A stretch of DNA of 64,000 nucleotides, taken from NCBI RefSeq assembly GCF_013449725.1, contig NZ_JACCFF010000001.1, forward strand, positions 620,001-684,000, read 5' to 3'. Positions 8,183-19,942 of the stretch are shown piece after piece (position 1 is the stretch's first letter; every line of letters starts with the position of its first letter). Below the pieces are notes generated by a model. That model searched no databases. It saw nothing but the letters and a program-made list of their open reading frames with translations, and was not told the DNA's origin. A program made the translations under genes and the position numbers. Source of the DNA: Mycobacteroides sp. LB1. GTDB lineage: Bacteria > Actinomycetota > Actinomycetes > Mycobacteriales > Mycobacteriaceae.

Positions 8183-9148
8183 CTAAGAAGCCTTGAGCCC
8201 GGTGATCATCACGTTGTAGTACCAGCCCTTCGGCACCACGTGACGCCACACGTTCTCGTCCACCCAGCTGAGCGCCTTCCAACCGCCGAACGCGAATTTC
8301 GCCCAGCCCCAGCCCAACTTGCCCGGCGGCACCGTCGATTCGAATGTGCGCACCGGCCACCCCAGCATGGCGGCGGTGAATTCCTCACTGGCGGTCCGCA
8401 CCGCGACGGCGCCGGCATTGGCGGCCATCTTCTCCAGGTCGGCCGGATCAAAGGTGTGCAGGTCAACAACCCATTCCAGAGCCGCAGCACGCGAGTTCTC
8501 GTCGAGTTCCTCCTGCGGACGCCGCCAGCTCTCCAATCCGGGCAGCTTCATCGCCTGAACCGTGGCCTTCCACGTCAGATTCGCGAGCGCGCGGGCGTAC
8601 AGATTCCCTACGGTGGTGGGCTCGCCGGCGAAGATGAACCGTCCACCCGGCTTGAGCACCCGCAGCACCTCACGCAGGGACAGCTCGACATCGGGAATGT
8701 GGTGCAGCACCGCATGGCCCACCACCAAATCGAAGGTGTTGTCGTCGTAGGGAATCCGCTCGGCATCGGCGACCCGGCCGTCGACGTCCAGTCCGAGTTC
8801 TTTGCCGGTGCGGGTTGCGACCTTGACCATGCCCGGAGACAGGTCCGTGACCGAACCACTGCGCGCGACACCCGACTGCATCAGGTTCAGCAGGAAGAAG
8901 CCGGTGCCACAACCCAGCTCGAGGGCACGGTCATAGGGCAGCTCACGCTGGTCCTCGGCGGGAACGATGGCGTCGAACCGGCCGCGGGCGTAGTCGATGC
9001 AGCGCTGGTCGTAGGAGATCGACCACTTCTCGTCATAGGTCTCTGCTTCCCAGTCGTGGTACAGGATCTGGGCGAGCTTGTTGTCCTCGAAGGCGGCAGC
9101 GACCTGCTCGGCGGTGGCCTTGGTCGTCGGCTCGGAAATCTCCGTCAT
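8183..9148 (-). CDS. Class I SAM-dependent methyltransferase, Rv3038c-like
   Basis: A 321-residue protein with Methyltransf_11-type motifs: ALELGCGTGFFLLNL (motif I), VADAERIPYDDNTFDLVVGHAVLHHI (post I to IV) and EVLRVLKPGGRFIFAGEP. The C-terminal ~130 residues form an extra helical segment ending in WYYNVMITGLKAS. It begins with ATG 9148, about 20 nt after echA17, so it is probably cotranscribed with the ABC-NUDIX-echA17 genes. The natural substrate is unknown. Confidence 0.8.
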   Translation of the reverse strand: MTEISEPTTKATAEQVAAAFEDNKLAQILYHDWEAETYDEKWSISYDQRCIDYARGRFDAIVPAEDQRELPYDRALELGCGTGFFLLNLMQSGVARSGSVTDLSPGMVKVATRTGKELGLDVDGRVADAERIPYDDNTFDLVVGHAVLHHIPDVELSLREVLRVLKPGGRFIFAGEPTTVGNLYARALANLTWKATVQAMKLPGLESWRRPQEELDENSRAAALEWVVDLHTFDPADLEKMAANAGAVAVRTASEEFTAAMLGWPVRTFESTVPPGKLGWGWAKFAFGGWKALSWVDENVWRHVVPKGWYYNVMITGLKAS

Positions 9149-9169
9149 GGCCGTCAGCCTAACGCCTGG

Positions 9170-9964
9170 TTAGGCTCCCCTGAACCGGCCCGTCCCTGGG
9201 CCGATCTCCAGTTGAGCGGCCACCCCGTCCACGCGGTCCTGTGTGGCGAACACCTGGCAAAACAGCTCACGTTCCCTGTCCAAACCCACGGCCAGTGGGC
9301 TGTCGAAGCCGTGGTCGATGGCCTCTTTGGCGGCGGCGAGCGCCCGGGGCGGCCCGTCGACGAAGCGCCGAGCCCAGGCCGCGGCCTCGGTATAGACATC
9401 GTCGGGCGGCACCATCTGATCCAGCAGCCCCATCCGCAGGGCCTCCTTGGCGTCGACGAAGCGGCCGCTGAACACCATCTCCTTGGCCCGGCTCAGTCCG
9501 ACGACCCGTGCCAGCCGCGCGGTTCCGCCGCCGCCGGGGATCATGCCGACCAGAATCTCCGGCGAGCCCACCTTGGCGTTGTCTCCAGCGATCCGCCAGT
9601 CGGCGGCCAATGCCAGCTCCAGACCACTGCCCAACGCGTATCCCGTGATTGCCGCCACCGTGGGTTTGGCCAGCTCTGCCACCGCGGTGATCGCGGCCTG
9701 GCGGTCGCCGGCACTCCGCGCCATCTCCTCACCGGTCAACTCCGAAAGCTCAGCCAAATCATCTCCGGTGCAAAAGACCTCGTGCCCGCCGTAGACGATG
9801 ACGACTCTGATGTCCTCGCGGGCGTTCGCCTCCGCAGCAGCCTGCGCGAGTTCGCGGTACATCTGTCGGGTGAAGGTGTTGGTAGGCGGTCGCGACAGCG
9901 CGATCGTGCCAATGCCGGGATGCTCAGGCGCCGTGCGCACTGAGACGAACTCGGGCTCGGTCAT
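9170..9964 (-). CDS. echA17: Enoyl-CoA hydratase/isomerase family protein (EchA17)
   Basis: A 264-residue crotonase-fold protein. The CoA-binding and oxyanion-hole regions are visible at FCTGDDLAEL and ITGYALGSGLELALAADWRIAG, followed by VGSPEILVGMIPGGGGTARLARVVG with the conserved glutamate region. The family hydrates 2-enoyl-CoA or catalyses related reactions in fatty-acid oxidation. It overlaps the upstream NUDIX gene by 4 nt (ATGA), which fixes the start and shows coupling. The position between NUDIX and methyltransferase genes equals that of M. tuberculosis echA17. Confidence 0.85.
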   Translation of the reverse strand: MTEPEFVSVRTAPEHPGIGTIALSRPPTNTFTRQMYRELAQAAAEANAREDIRVVIVYGGHEVFCTGDDLAELSELTGEEMARSAGDRQAAITAVAELAKPTVAAITGYALGSGLELALAADWRIAGDNAKVGSPEILVGMIPGGGGTARLARVVGLSRAKEMVFSGRFVDAKEALRMGLLDQMVPPDDVYTEAAAWARRFVDGPPRALAAAKEAIDHGFDSPLAVGLDRERELFCQVFATQDRVDGVAAQLEIGPGTGRFRGA

Positions 9965-10797
9965 GCCAGCTCCGGACCGGTGATCTCGGGGATTTCCATC
10001 GCGCCCTGACGTGCGGCTTCATAGCGGTCCATATCGTCGAACAGGACGAACCACCGTCCGTCCTCCTCCTTCAGGACCGGCATGATCGGTGCGATTTCCC
10101 GCCCTACGGCCAACACCTCCGCAACCGTCCCACCGGACGTGGATACGGCGTCGAGCTGGGACCAGGTGGGAGGAAGCAGGAAGCTCCTTCGCTCGGTGAA
10201 AGCCGAAATCGCGGCCTCGGGGGTCTGCCAACCCGAGGCGACCGCCTCGGTGGTGTCGCCATCGGCGTCCTGCCCCGCGGGCAGTGCGGCGACGAAGAAG
10301 AAGGTGTCATACCGCCGGGGCTCGGCCTCCGGGGTGATCCAGTTGGCCCACGGCCGCAGCAGATCCGCCCGCAAGAGCAGCCCCTCGCGTTGCAGGAACT
10401 CACCGAAGGACAGCGTCTTGTCCGACAGGTCATTGCGGGCCTGGCGATAGACCGCCGCATCCCCCACGATCTCGGTATCCGAGGTGCCGGCGAAGAGCAC
10501 ACCGCACTCCTCGAAGGTCTCGCGAGCGGCGGCGCACACCAGGGCCGACGCCAGCTCCGGTGTCACGCCGAATTGCCCTGCCCACCAGTCGACATCGGGG
10601 CCCACCCACGGCAGATCGGCACGCAGGTCGCGGGAGTCCACACCACCGCCCGGGAACACGGTCATCCCTCCGGCGAAGGCCATGGCGTTATCGCGCCGCA
10701 TCAGAAACGCCTCGACACCGATGTCGCCGTCCCGAATGAGAACGACGGTGGCAGCGGGTTTGGGCCGTGCTGAATCCTTTTGGGATGGGGTCATCAC
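9961..10797 (-). CDS. NUDIX hydrolase, Rv3040c-like (possible CoA-type)
   Basis: A 278-residue NUDIX protein. The fold starts at AATVVLIRDGDIGVEAFLMRR and continues with AFAGGMTVFPGGGVD. The Nudix helix is REtfEEcGVLFAG (AARETFEECGVLF), but the first glycine is separated from it by a ~45-residue insertion. This split Nudix box is typical of the NUDT19/CoA-pyrophosphatase-like group. A CoA or acyl-CoA substrate fits the adjoining echA17, but is inferred. It overlaps the upstream ABC gene and downstream echA17 by 4 nt each. Confidence 0.8.
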   Translation of the reverse strand: MMTPSQKDSARPKPAATVVLIRDGDIGVEAFLMRRDNAMAFAGGMTVFPGGGVDSRDLRADLPWVGPDVDWWAGQFGVTPELASALVCAAARETFEECGVLFAGTSDTEIVGDAAVYRQARNDLSDKTLSFGEFLQREGLLLRADLLRPWANWITPEAEPRRYDTFFFVAALPAGQDADGDTTEAVASGWQTPEAAISAFTERRSFLLPPTWSQLDAVSTSGGTVAEVLAVGREIAPIMPVLKEEDGRWFVLFDDMDRYEAARQGAMEIPEITGPELA

Positions 10798-11651
10798 TGC
10801 CTCCTGGAATGTGCGGCTCGGGGCCGGGCACGTCGCGCGAAATAGCGCCCGTCGATCATCTCAACCACGATCGACAGGCCGAACGCGCGGGACAGGTTCG
10901 CACTGGTCATCACGTCCGCGAGTAGACCTTGAGCGACAACCTCCCCCTCGGACAGCAACAACGCGTGGCTGAAACCGGGTGGGATCTCCTCCACATGGTG
11001 TGTCACCAGAACCATCGCGGGCGCGTCCGGGTCGGCGGCGAGCTCACCCAGCCGCGCGACAAGTTCCTCGCGCCCGCCCAGGTCCAGTCCTGCAGCCGGC
11101 TCGTCCAGCAGCAGCAGTTCGGGGTCGGTCATCAGGGCACGGGCGATGAGCACCCGCTTGCGCTCACCTTCGGACAGCGTTCCGTAGGTGCGTTCGGCCA
11201 GGTGCTCGGCGCCGAGAGTTTCGAGCATGTCCACCGCGCGCGCGGTGTCGACGTCTTCATACTCCTCGCGCCAACGGCCCAGCACCGCGTACCCGGCCGA
11301 GACCACCAGGTCGCGGACCACCTCGTTATCGGGTATCCGCTGCGCAAGCGCCGCAGAGCTGAGGCCAATCCTTGCCTTGAGTTCCGATACATCGACGCGG
11401 CCCAACCGCTCGCCGAGAATGGCGGCGCTACCGGAGGTGGGGTGCTCCATGGCGGCGGCCATCCGCAGCAATGACGTCTTCCCGGCTCCGTTGGGGCCAA
11501 CGATTACCCACCGTTCGTCGAGCTCTACGGACCAGGTGACCGGACCTACCAACACCTTGCGATTGCGGCGCAGCAGTACATCGCGGAAATCGAGCAGAAG
11601 GTCCGGATCAATTTCTGACTCATGCTCTTCACGCAAGCGTTCATCGACCAC
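10794..11651 (-). CDS. ABC transporter ATP-binding protein, Rv3041c-like
   Basis: A 285-residue ATPase. Walker A is VGPNGAGKTS (residues ~51-60), the signature is LSEGERKRV, Walker B is LLLLDEPAAGLD, and the H-loop is VTHH. No membrane component is encoded next to it, so its partner is elsewhere or it acts as a soluble ABC ATPase. The start is GTG 11651. It opens a tightly packed minus-strand operon with NUDIX, echA17, methyltransferase and THUMP-like genes. Confidence 0.85.
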   Translation of the reverse strand: MVDERLREEHESEIDPDLLLDFRDVLLRRNRKVLVGPVTWSVELDERWVIVGPNGAGKTSLLRMAAAMEHPTSGSAAILGERLGRVDVSELKARIGLSSAALAQRIPDNEVVRDLVVSAGYAVLGRWREEYEDVDTARAVDMLETLGAEHLAERTYGTLSEGERKRVLIARALMTDPELLLLDEPAAGLDLGGREELVARLGELAADPDAPAMVLVTHHVEEIPPGFSHALLLSEGEVVAQGLLADVMTSANLSRAFGLSIVVEMIDGRYFARRARPRAAHSRRQ

Positions 11652-11814
11652 CCGGCCTATCGTGCCGCATCAGGCGCGGGAGGCGGGCGGCGGGAGTCAA
11701 CTTGGAGCGGCGAGCGGGAGCCATCCCGGAGGCCGTCCTAGCGAAGCATCCGGAACCTCATCGCGTATCCTCATCCGTACGTCAGCAAGCTCGGAAGGGA
11801 TTCTAGGCAACGAC

Positions 11815-12573
11815 ATGACAAACGATCTTGATCCCGATCCCTACCTCGACACGGTGCACAATATCGGGATTGCCAACCATCGACTCATCGCACAGCTCGA
11901 TGCCGAAGCGAATCGGATACAGCAACGCGCAGCTCACGGCGAGAATCGGTCATGGGTATGGGATGACCTCAAGGTGTGGCGTCGCCGAGTCGACGCCTTC
12001 CACTCCCAGCTGCGCCGCGACACCACGGCCCTCGGAAGCCTGATCGATGCGAATCGGCGAATCAATGGATTCGAGAAGATGGCAGATACCAGCACATCAA
12101 AACTCGATTCATCGGCTGAGAGCAACCGCGGCACCCTCTATCCCTTCAGGGATGCGCGAGCACAAGAGGAATTCGTCACCAGACTTAACCGGGTGTTCGC
12201 GGTCCTCCACAGTCCCGGTCGCGGACCGTTTTCAAACAGCGAATTTCTCGTGTTCATGCGAACCGGGGGGACCGTGGTCTCGGCACCGTATCTTTCACAG
12301 TTGCGGAACGGGCAGCGAGGGCGACCTTCCCTCCAAGCGCTGGAGAGTATCGCGCACGCCTTTCGCATCGACGTCCGTTACTTCACCGATAGTGGCTACG
12401 CGGACGAGATCGACGTAGATTTGACCGCGCTCGAACTCGCCCAGGACACAGTGGCGGCCGAGCTGACAACCAAGCTGCTCCACCTCCCGGAGGGGATTCG
12501 AGAACAGCTCCTGGCCGAGGCCGAGGCGGTCGACGGCCAGCCGGGCAGGCACGGTCAGACGGCTACATCCTGA
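11815..12573 (+). CDS. EspR-like HTH regulator with an additional N-terminal helical domain
   Basis: A 252-residue protein. Residues ~120-205 look like the HTH of mycobacterial EspR: FVTRLNRVFAVLHSPGRGPF, SAPYLSQLRNGQRGRPSLQ and FRIDVRYFTD, each close to EspR (RLNRLFDTVYPPGRGP, SAPYLSQLRSG, FRIKAAYFTD). EspR is a nucleoid-associated regulator of ESX-1 and cell-wall genes. Unlike EspR, where the HTH begins near residue 1, about 110 residues precede it here: a charged, probably helical region (LKVWRRRVDAFHSQLRRDTTALGSLIDANRR) and a Ser/Thr-rich linker. ATG 11815 has GGAAGGGA upstream at a long spacing. The 3' end overlaps the convergent yczE by 19 nt. Confidence 0.75.
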   Translation: MTNDLDPDPYLDTVHNIGIANHRLIAQLDAEANRIQQRAAHGENRSWVWDDLKVWRRRVDAFHSQLRRDTTALGSLIDANRRINGFEKMADTSTSKLDSSAESNRGTLYPFRDARAQEEFVTRLNRVFAVLHSPGRGPFSNSEFLVFMRTGGTVVSAPYLSQLRNGQRGRPSLQALESIAHAFRIDVRYFTDSGYADEIDVDLTALELAQDTVAAELTTKLLHLPEGIREQLLAEAEAVDGQPGRHGQTATS

Positions 12574-13244
12574 GGTAATCCCGACGGTTCGGAACATGTG
12601 GCGCTATCGCGTTGTGTACTCAGCACAGAACCCCAACCGCTGACAGCCAGCAGCTTCCGCGGCACCAGCCGCAGCACCACCTGAATGAGGGGTCCGATAC
12701 CCAGCGCGTAAAGCACCGTGCCAAACCCGACGTTCCCTCCGAGCAGCCAACCCGTCCCCACCACAATGACCTCGATGGTGGTCCTGATCAGCCGCACAGA
12801 CCGGCCGGTCCGATGAACCAGTCCAGTTGTCAGTCCATCCCGAGGCCCCGGACCAAGCCCAGCGCCCACGTAGAGCACCGTGGCGATCGCGTTCAACACC
12901 ACGCCGCCGACCAGGAACGCCACGCGCACCGCCATCACCGACGGGGCCGGGAGCCAGGCCAGTGTGGAGTCGACAGCCACGGCGATGACCACGATATTGG
13001 CAATCGTTCCCACACCTGGCTTGTTGCGCATCGGAATCCACGCGAGGAGCACGACGACGCCGGTCACCGCCGAGGCGAGCCCGATGCTCATCCCGGTGCG
13101 CATCGAGAGGCCCTGATGGAACACGTCCCAGGGATCCAACCCGAGCCCGGCACGCACCATGAGGGCCATCGAAAACCCGTAGAGGTACAGACCCACCAGC
13201 AGCGCAGTGCCACGCGCACTCCAACCAATCCATTTCCCGGTCAC
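12555..13244 (-). CDS. yczE: YczE/YyaS/YitT-family membrane protein
   Basis: About 229 residues with five or six hydrophobic segments (GTALLVGLYLYGFSMALMVRAG, AVTGVVVLLAWIPM, TIANIVVIAVAV, VRVAFLVGGVVLNAIATVLYVGAG, TIEVIVVGTGWLLGG). The family motif GLDPWDVFHQGLS near residue 40 and GLGPGPRDGLTTGL later are typical. Function is unknown, possibly transport linked to vitamin B6 or amines. A longer version could start at ATG 13304, but that would overlap the operator and leave 2 bp to the divergent MocR start, so I prefer GTG 13244. The yczE-mocR pairing is a known arrangement. Confidence 0.75.
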   Translation of the reverse strand: MTGKWIGWSARGTALLVGLYLYGFSMALMVRAGLGLDPWDVFHQGLSMRTGMSIGLASAVTGVVVLLAWIPMRNKPGVGTIANIVVIAVAVDSTLAWLPAPSVMAVRVAFLVGGVVLNAIATVLYVGAGLGPGPRDGLTTGLVHRTGRSVRLIRTTIEVIVVGTGWLLGGNVGFGTVLYALGIGPLIQVVLRLVPRKLLAVSGWGSVLSTQRDSATCSEPSGLPQDVAV

Positions 13245-13261
13245 CCGACAAGTTTCTCGGC

Positions 13262-13302
13262 CAACTGGCTTGTTTTTCAATAGCCAGTTGAGCCACACTG
13301 GC
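13262..13302. promoter_or_regulatory. MocR operator between yczE and mocR
   Basis: Perfect 9-bp arms CAACTGGCT (13262-13270) and AGCCAGTTG (13282-13290) are separated by 11 bp, so equivalent bases are about two helical turns apart. A third half-site-like ACTGGC occurs at 13297-13302. Paired half-sites two turns apart fit a dimeric winged-helix MocR regulator. Confidence 0.6.
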
Positions 13303-13306
13303 ATTT

Positions 13307-14788
13307 ATGTCTGATCGCGTAGTCACTGCCGGATTGTCTTCGCGCGAGCGGCTCATCCATGCCGACACCCTGGCCCGTCACCTCGGCCAATGGCGCACCG
13401 CGGGCTCTGCGGGACCAGCGTACGGAGCATTGGCCGACGCGATCAGGCTTCTTGTCATCGACGGCCGGCTGCCCCTTGGTGCCCGGATACCCAGCGAACG
13501 AGCACTGGCAAGCGTCATCCACGTGAGCCGAACCACCGTCACCGCCGCCTATGCCGAATTGCGCGAGAGCGGATACCTGCGCGGCCGCCAGGGTGCGCGC
13601 AGCACCACCGCTCTGCCTGGGCCCGGCCGGTCTCCTTCGGCCACAACGGGATTGGTAAACCCGATGATCGATCTGCAGAACGCCGCCACCGCCGCACCGG
13701 CCGCCGCGGTGCTTGATGCGTACCAGGTGGCCCTGACCAAGCTGCCCACCCACCTTCGGGGAATCGGTCACGAGTTGGTGGGCATACCGGAGCTGCGCCC
13801 CCGCATCGCCGAGCACTTCTCACGACGCGGACTGCCCACCACCGAGGACCAGATCATGGTGACCTGCGGCGCCCAGCAGGCCATCGCGCTACTCCTCGGC
13901 GCCTTCGTGGAGCCCGGCGACCGGGTTCTGGTGGAGCAGCCGAGCTATCACGGCGCACTCGATGCGATCGCTCAGCGTGGTGGACGCCCGGTTCCGGTGC
14001 CGATGCACACCCATGAGCACGAGTCGGGTTGGGATATCACCGGCATAGAAACCACCATCCGCCAGACGGCCCCCAACCTGGCCTACCTGGTGCTGGATAA
14101 TCACAACCCCACCGGTCTCACCATGCCGCTATCGCAACGAAAGGCCTTGGCGGACATAATTTCCCAGACGCGCACCCGCACGGTCGTCGATGAGTCGCTC
14201 GTCGGCGCCTGGCATGAGGCCCCCGGGCCCGCACCGATGGCCTCGCTGGTGACGCGTCCCGATCTGGTAGTCACCATCGGGTCGATGTCGAAGTCGTTCT
14301 GGGGCGGAATGCGCGTCGGCTGGATCCGCGCCGACCGCACCACCATTGCCAGGCTCGCAGCGGTGCGCTCCGCCATGGACACCGGAACACCGATCCTCGA
14401 GCAGCTGGCCGCCGCCGAGCTGCTAGGGCGTGCAGACGAGGTTGAGGCCACGCAGCGTGAGACCCTGCGTGCACGCCGTGCACTGGTGGTGGCCGAGCTG
14501 CGCCTTCGGCTCCCCGACTGGGAGCTGCAGGAAGCCGAAGGCGGCCTATGCATCTGGGCCCGGCTGCCTGCGCCGATGAGCACCGCGTTGGCTGCCGCCG
14601 CCGCGCGGCTCGGGGTGCGCATCGCGGCGGGTCCGCGGTTCGGTGTCGGCGGCTCACTGGAGCGGTTCGTGCGTGTGCCCTTCACCCAGCAGGACGATCA
14701 GCTGCTGCGCGGAGTGGAACTGCTCGCACAGGCCTGGCATACCGTGACTGGTGCTGTACCGCTTGCCGATTCGGCAATGGTTGGCTAG
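13307..14788 (+). CDS. MocR-type regulator (GntR winged helix fused to class I aminotransferase domain)
   Basis: A 493-residue protein. The winged helix lies at residues ~40-105: LADAIRLLVIDGRLPLGARIPSERALA, then SRTTVTAAYAELRESGYL. The C-terminal domain is PLP-binding aminotransferase-like: LDNHNPTG, VVDESLVGAW and the Schiff-base lysine in GSMSKSFWGGMRVGW. Such regulators sense PLP or amino compounds. It faces yczE across the operator at 13262-13302, which argues that it regulates yczE and itself. The start ATG 13307 lacks a ribosome-binding site, so the transcript may be leaderless. Confidence 0.85.
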   Translation: MSDRVVTAGLSSRERLIHADTLARHLGQWRTAGSAGPAYGALADAIRLLVIDGRLPLGARIPSERALASVIHVSRTTVTAAYAELRESGYLRGRQGARSTTALPGPGRSPSATTGLVNPMIDLQNAATAAPAAAVLDAYQVALTKLPTHLRGIGHELVGIPELRPRIAEHFSRRGLPTTEDQIMVTCGAQQAIALLLGAFVEPGDRVLVEQPSYHGALDAIAQRGGRPVPVPMHTHEHESGWDITGIETTIRQTAPNLAYLVLDNHNPTGLTMPLSQRKALADIISQTRTRTVVDESLVGAWHEAPGPAPMASLVTRPDLVVTIGSMSKSFWGGMRVGWIRADRTTIARLAAVRSAMDTGTPILEQLAAAELLGRADEVEATQRETLRARRALVVAELRLRLPDWELQEAEGGLCIWARLPAPMSTALAAAAARLGVRIAAGPRFGVGGSLERFVRVPFTQQDDQLLRGVELLAQAWHTVTGAVPLADSAMVG

Positions 14789-14797
14789 GCACGAACC

Positions 14798-17808
<3,011 letters not shown>

Positions 17809-17876
17809 CTAGCCCGCGCCACCCCCGATCGCGGAGCGGGTCCTACAGAGAGTCGTACTTGGGTCGTTTCTGATCC

Positions 17877-18980
17877 ATGCGGACGTGGTCACGGCGTCCT
17901 ACCCGCGTGTTCGCAGCCCCGCGCGGTAAGTTCAACCGGGTGCAGACAGCGAGGTTCTGGGGCTCTGCCGCGATAACGGCGGCACTGATGGCGGTGACCG
18001 TGTCGGGCTGCACCGAGAAGCCCACCAACGAAACTCCGAGCACGCTGGCCACCAGCGCCACGAAGATCGCGGGCGCGGGGGTGCTGGGCAATGCACGCAA
18101 GCCAGACGAGTCCTGCGCGAAGGATGCCGCGGCTCTCGACCCGGACGCACCACGTGAGGTGCGCCATGCCCAGGGCGAGACCGAGGTGCCCGAGGACGCC
18201 AAACGCATCGTGACCCTCGATGCCGGTGCAATCGACACGCTGTGCGCGCTAGGGCTGCAGGACCGGATCGTGGGAGTGGCGCTGCCCGACCGCACTACCG
18301 CTCCCCCGTCGTACCTGGGCACCACGGTCCACAACCTGCCGTCGGTCGGCCCGATGGCGGCTCCGGACCTGGCCAAGATCGGTGCTGTCAAACCCGATCT
18401 CATCCTGAGCTCGGCCGGCGAACAGGACTCCTATCTCGACTTGAGTGCCATCGCCCCCACCGTGATCGTGTCCGGACACGATCTGGCCGAGCACGTCCGC
18501 TTGGTGGGTAAGGCCACCAGACGAACCGCGGACACGGACAAGCTGTGGGCGGGTTTCGTCGATGCCGCCAAGAAGGTGGGCCGTGAGAACGACGCCACAC
18601 ATTTCCAGGCCTCGATCGTCCAGTTCACCGATCAGACGGTGCGGGTGTACGGGGCCAACAACTTCCCGGCTTCGGTGCTTGCCACAGTGGGGTTGGATCG
18701 TCCTGCGACACAAAGGTTTACCGACACCCCATTCATAGAGATCGGCACCGAGGACTTCTCGGCCGTCGAGGGCGACATCGTCTATGTCTCCTTCACGACG
18801 CCGTCGGCAAAAGATCGCGCCGCCCGGATTTTCGGTACCAAGCCCTGGATGGCGCTCGGCGCCACTCACGATAACCGGGTGTTCGCGGTCAACAACGAGG
18901 TGTGGCAGACCGGCGACGGAATCGTCGCGGCGCGCGGAATCCTGGACGACCTTCACTGGGTCAACGCACCCATCAACTAG
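17877..18980 (+). CDS. fecB: Fe3+-siderophore/heme-binding lipoprotein FecB
   Basis: A 367-residue periplasmic-binding-type lipoprotein. A hydrophobic signal (FWGSAAITAALMAVTVSGC) carries the lipobox VSGC. The mature part has TroA/FepB-type lobes: IVTLDAGAIDTLCALGLQDRIVGV, PDLAKIGAVKPDLILSS, HFQASIVQFTDQTVRVYGANN and GDGIVAARGILDDLHWV. Strong resemblance to mycobacterial FecB includes GAGVLGN.RKPDESCA after the linker. The start is uncertain: ATG 17877 adds ~21 basic residues before GTG 17940, which would give a more normal signal peptide. Location beside ctaD/serB2 matches M. tuberculosis. Confidence 0.9.
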   Translation: MRTWSRRPTRVFAAPRGKFNRVQTARFWGSAAITAALMAVTVSGCTEKPTNETPSTLATSATKIAGAGVLGNARKPDESCAKDAAALDPDAPREVRHAQGETEVPEDAKRIVTLDAGAIDTLCALGLQDRIVGVALPDRTTAPPSYLGTTVHNLPSVGPMAAPDLAKIGAVKPDLILSSAGEQDSYLDLSAIAPTVIVSGHDLAEHVRLVGKATRRTADTDKLWAGFVDAAKKVGRENDATHFQASIVQFTDQTVRVYGANNFPASVLATVGLDRPATQRFTDTPFIEIGTEDFSAVEGDIVYVSFTTPSAKDRAARIFGTKPWMALGATHDNRVFAVNNEVWQTGDGIVAARGILDDLHWVNAPIN

Positions 18981-19017
18981 ATTCCCGGGTCGCTGCGCTA
19001 GCCGTTAGGCTCCACGC

Positions 19018-19296
19018 ATGCACCACGTGCTGAACCTGACCTACACCCAACCGCTCGACGTCGTCGACCAGATCCGCCCGGATCACGCTGCTTGGATTGC
19101 AGATGAGATTGAAGCGGGACGCCTCATTCTGGCCGGTCGTAACGAGCACGCGACCGGCGGCGTACTCATCAGCGGCGATATCAGCGTGGAGGAGGCGGAC
19201 GCCTTGATCACCGCCGACCCGTACACCCAGGCAGGCGTCGCCGAGTATGTGCGCACCGGGTTCAACGTCAGCTTCAAAGGAGCGGGGATACCGTGA
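19018..19296 (+). CDS. YciI-family protein
   Basis: A 92-residue ferredoxin-like-fold protein of the YciI type. It has the conserved RPDHAAWIADEIEAGRLILAGR segment with the His-Asp pair, and DALITADPYTQAGVAEY. Family members are small enzymes or stabilising partners of unclear function. The start is ATG 19018. Its stop overlaps the GTG of the next gene, so the two are translationally coupled and may act together. Confidence 0.8.
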   Translation: MHHVLNLTYTQPLDVVDQIRPDHAAWIADEIEAGRLILAGRNEHATGGVLISGDISVEEADALITADPYTQAGVAEYVRTGFNVSFKGAGIP

Positions 19297-19805
19297 GCGA
19301 CAAGGGCTTTCCCGAGAATCGCTGGGGCAATCCCGACAGCGTGCTGTCTCGGGCTGCCGCCAAATTCGCCGCCACCAAGGCGGGTTCGTGGACCATCCGC
19401 AAGCTGACACCACTGGACCGAGCCGTCATGGAACGCTCCGGAAGCCGCTACACGGTGCTGGGACCCTTGGGTTTGTCGACGCTGCTGCTCACCACGACCG
19501 GTCGCAAGTCCGGCCAGCCTCGGGTCTCGCCGCTACTTTATCTGCACGACGGTGACCGAATCGCCTTGGTAGGCAGCAATTTTGGCCAGGCGAAGCACCC
19601 TGCGTGGACGACCAACCTGCTCGCCAACCCACACGCCAAGGTGACATTGGCCGGTCAGACCATTGATGTGGTCGCGACCCTCGCGCAAGGGCCCGAGCGC
19701 GACGATTACTACCGCCGCTTCGAGGCAATGCTCGAGGTCTACACGGCATACAAGGGACGTACCGGACGCGAGATCAGGGTGTTCGCCCTCGAACGCGTCA
19801 CCTAA
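19293..19805 (+). CDS. Deazaflavin (F420)-dependent nitroreductase-family protein
   Basis: A 170-residue Ddn-like split-barrel protein: LLLTTTGRKSGQPRVSPLLYLHDGDRIALVGSNFGQAKHPAWTTNLLANPHAKV is the family core (read as consecutive short motifs TGRKSG, VGSNFG and HPAWTTNL). It is expected to bind F420 and reduce quinones or other acceptors at the membrane face. The N-terminal ~60 residues are helical and basic. GTG 19293 overlaps the YciI stop codon (GTGA), fixing the start. Confidence 0.85.
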   Translation: MSDKGFPENRWGNPDSVLSRAAAKFAATKAGSWTIRKLTPLDRAVMERSGSRYTVLGPLGLSTLLLTTTGRKSGQPRVSPLLYLHDGDRIALVGSNFGQAKHPAWTTNLLANPHAKVTLAGQTIDVVATLAQGPERDDYYRRFEAMLEVYTAYKGRTGREIRVFALERVT

Positions 19806-19840
19806 AAGCTATCCGTAACAGCTAGTACCCGTACCCCTTG

Positions 19841-19859
19841 TACCAGTCTTGAACTGGTA
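19841..19859. promoter_or_regulatory. Inverted repeat upstream of SRPBCC gene
   Basis: TACCAGT (19841-19847) and ACTGGTA (19853-19859) form a perfect 7-bp inverted repeat with a 5-nt spacer in the 137-bp gap between two plus-strand genes. It could be the operator of an unlinked regulator or a weak terminator of the preceding operon. A second partial repeat (GCTCGCAAAAGAGCG) lies near 19880-19900. Confidence 0.3.
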
Positions 19860-19942
19860 TTTCATGAGAATCTTGCGCTAAATGCTCGCAAAAGAGCGTT
19901 TTCTCGGCTAACCTTCCCGGCAATCCGCGGAAGGGATGGAAC

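Noticed and set aside
8240..9943. A 567-codon plus-strand open frame opposite the methyltransferase and echA17
   Set aside because: It lies wholly antisense to two well-supported enzymes, has no recognisable domain and shows the composition of a high-G+C shadow frame.
11188..11814. A 209-codon N-terminal extension of the EspR-like gene
   Set aside because: It runs antisense through the ABC ATPase gene and reads as Ser/Arg-rich noise; ATG 11815 is the sensible start.
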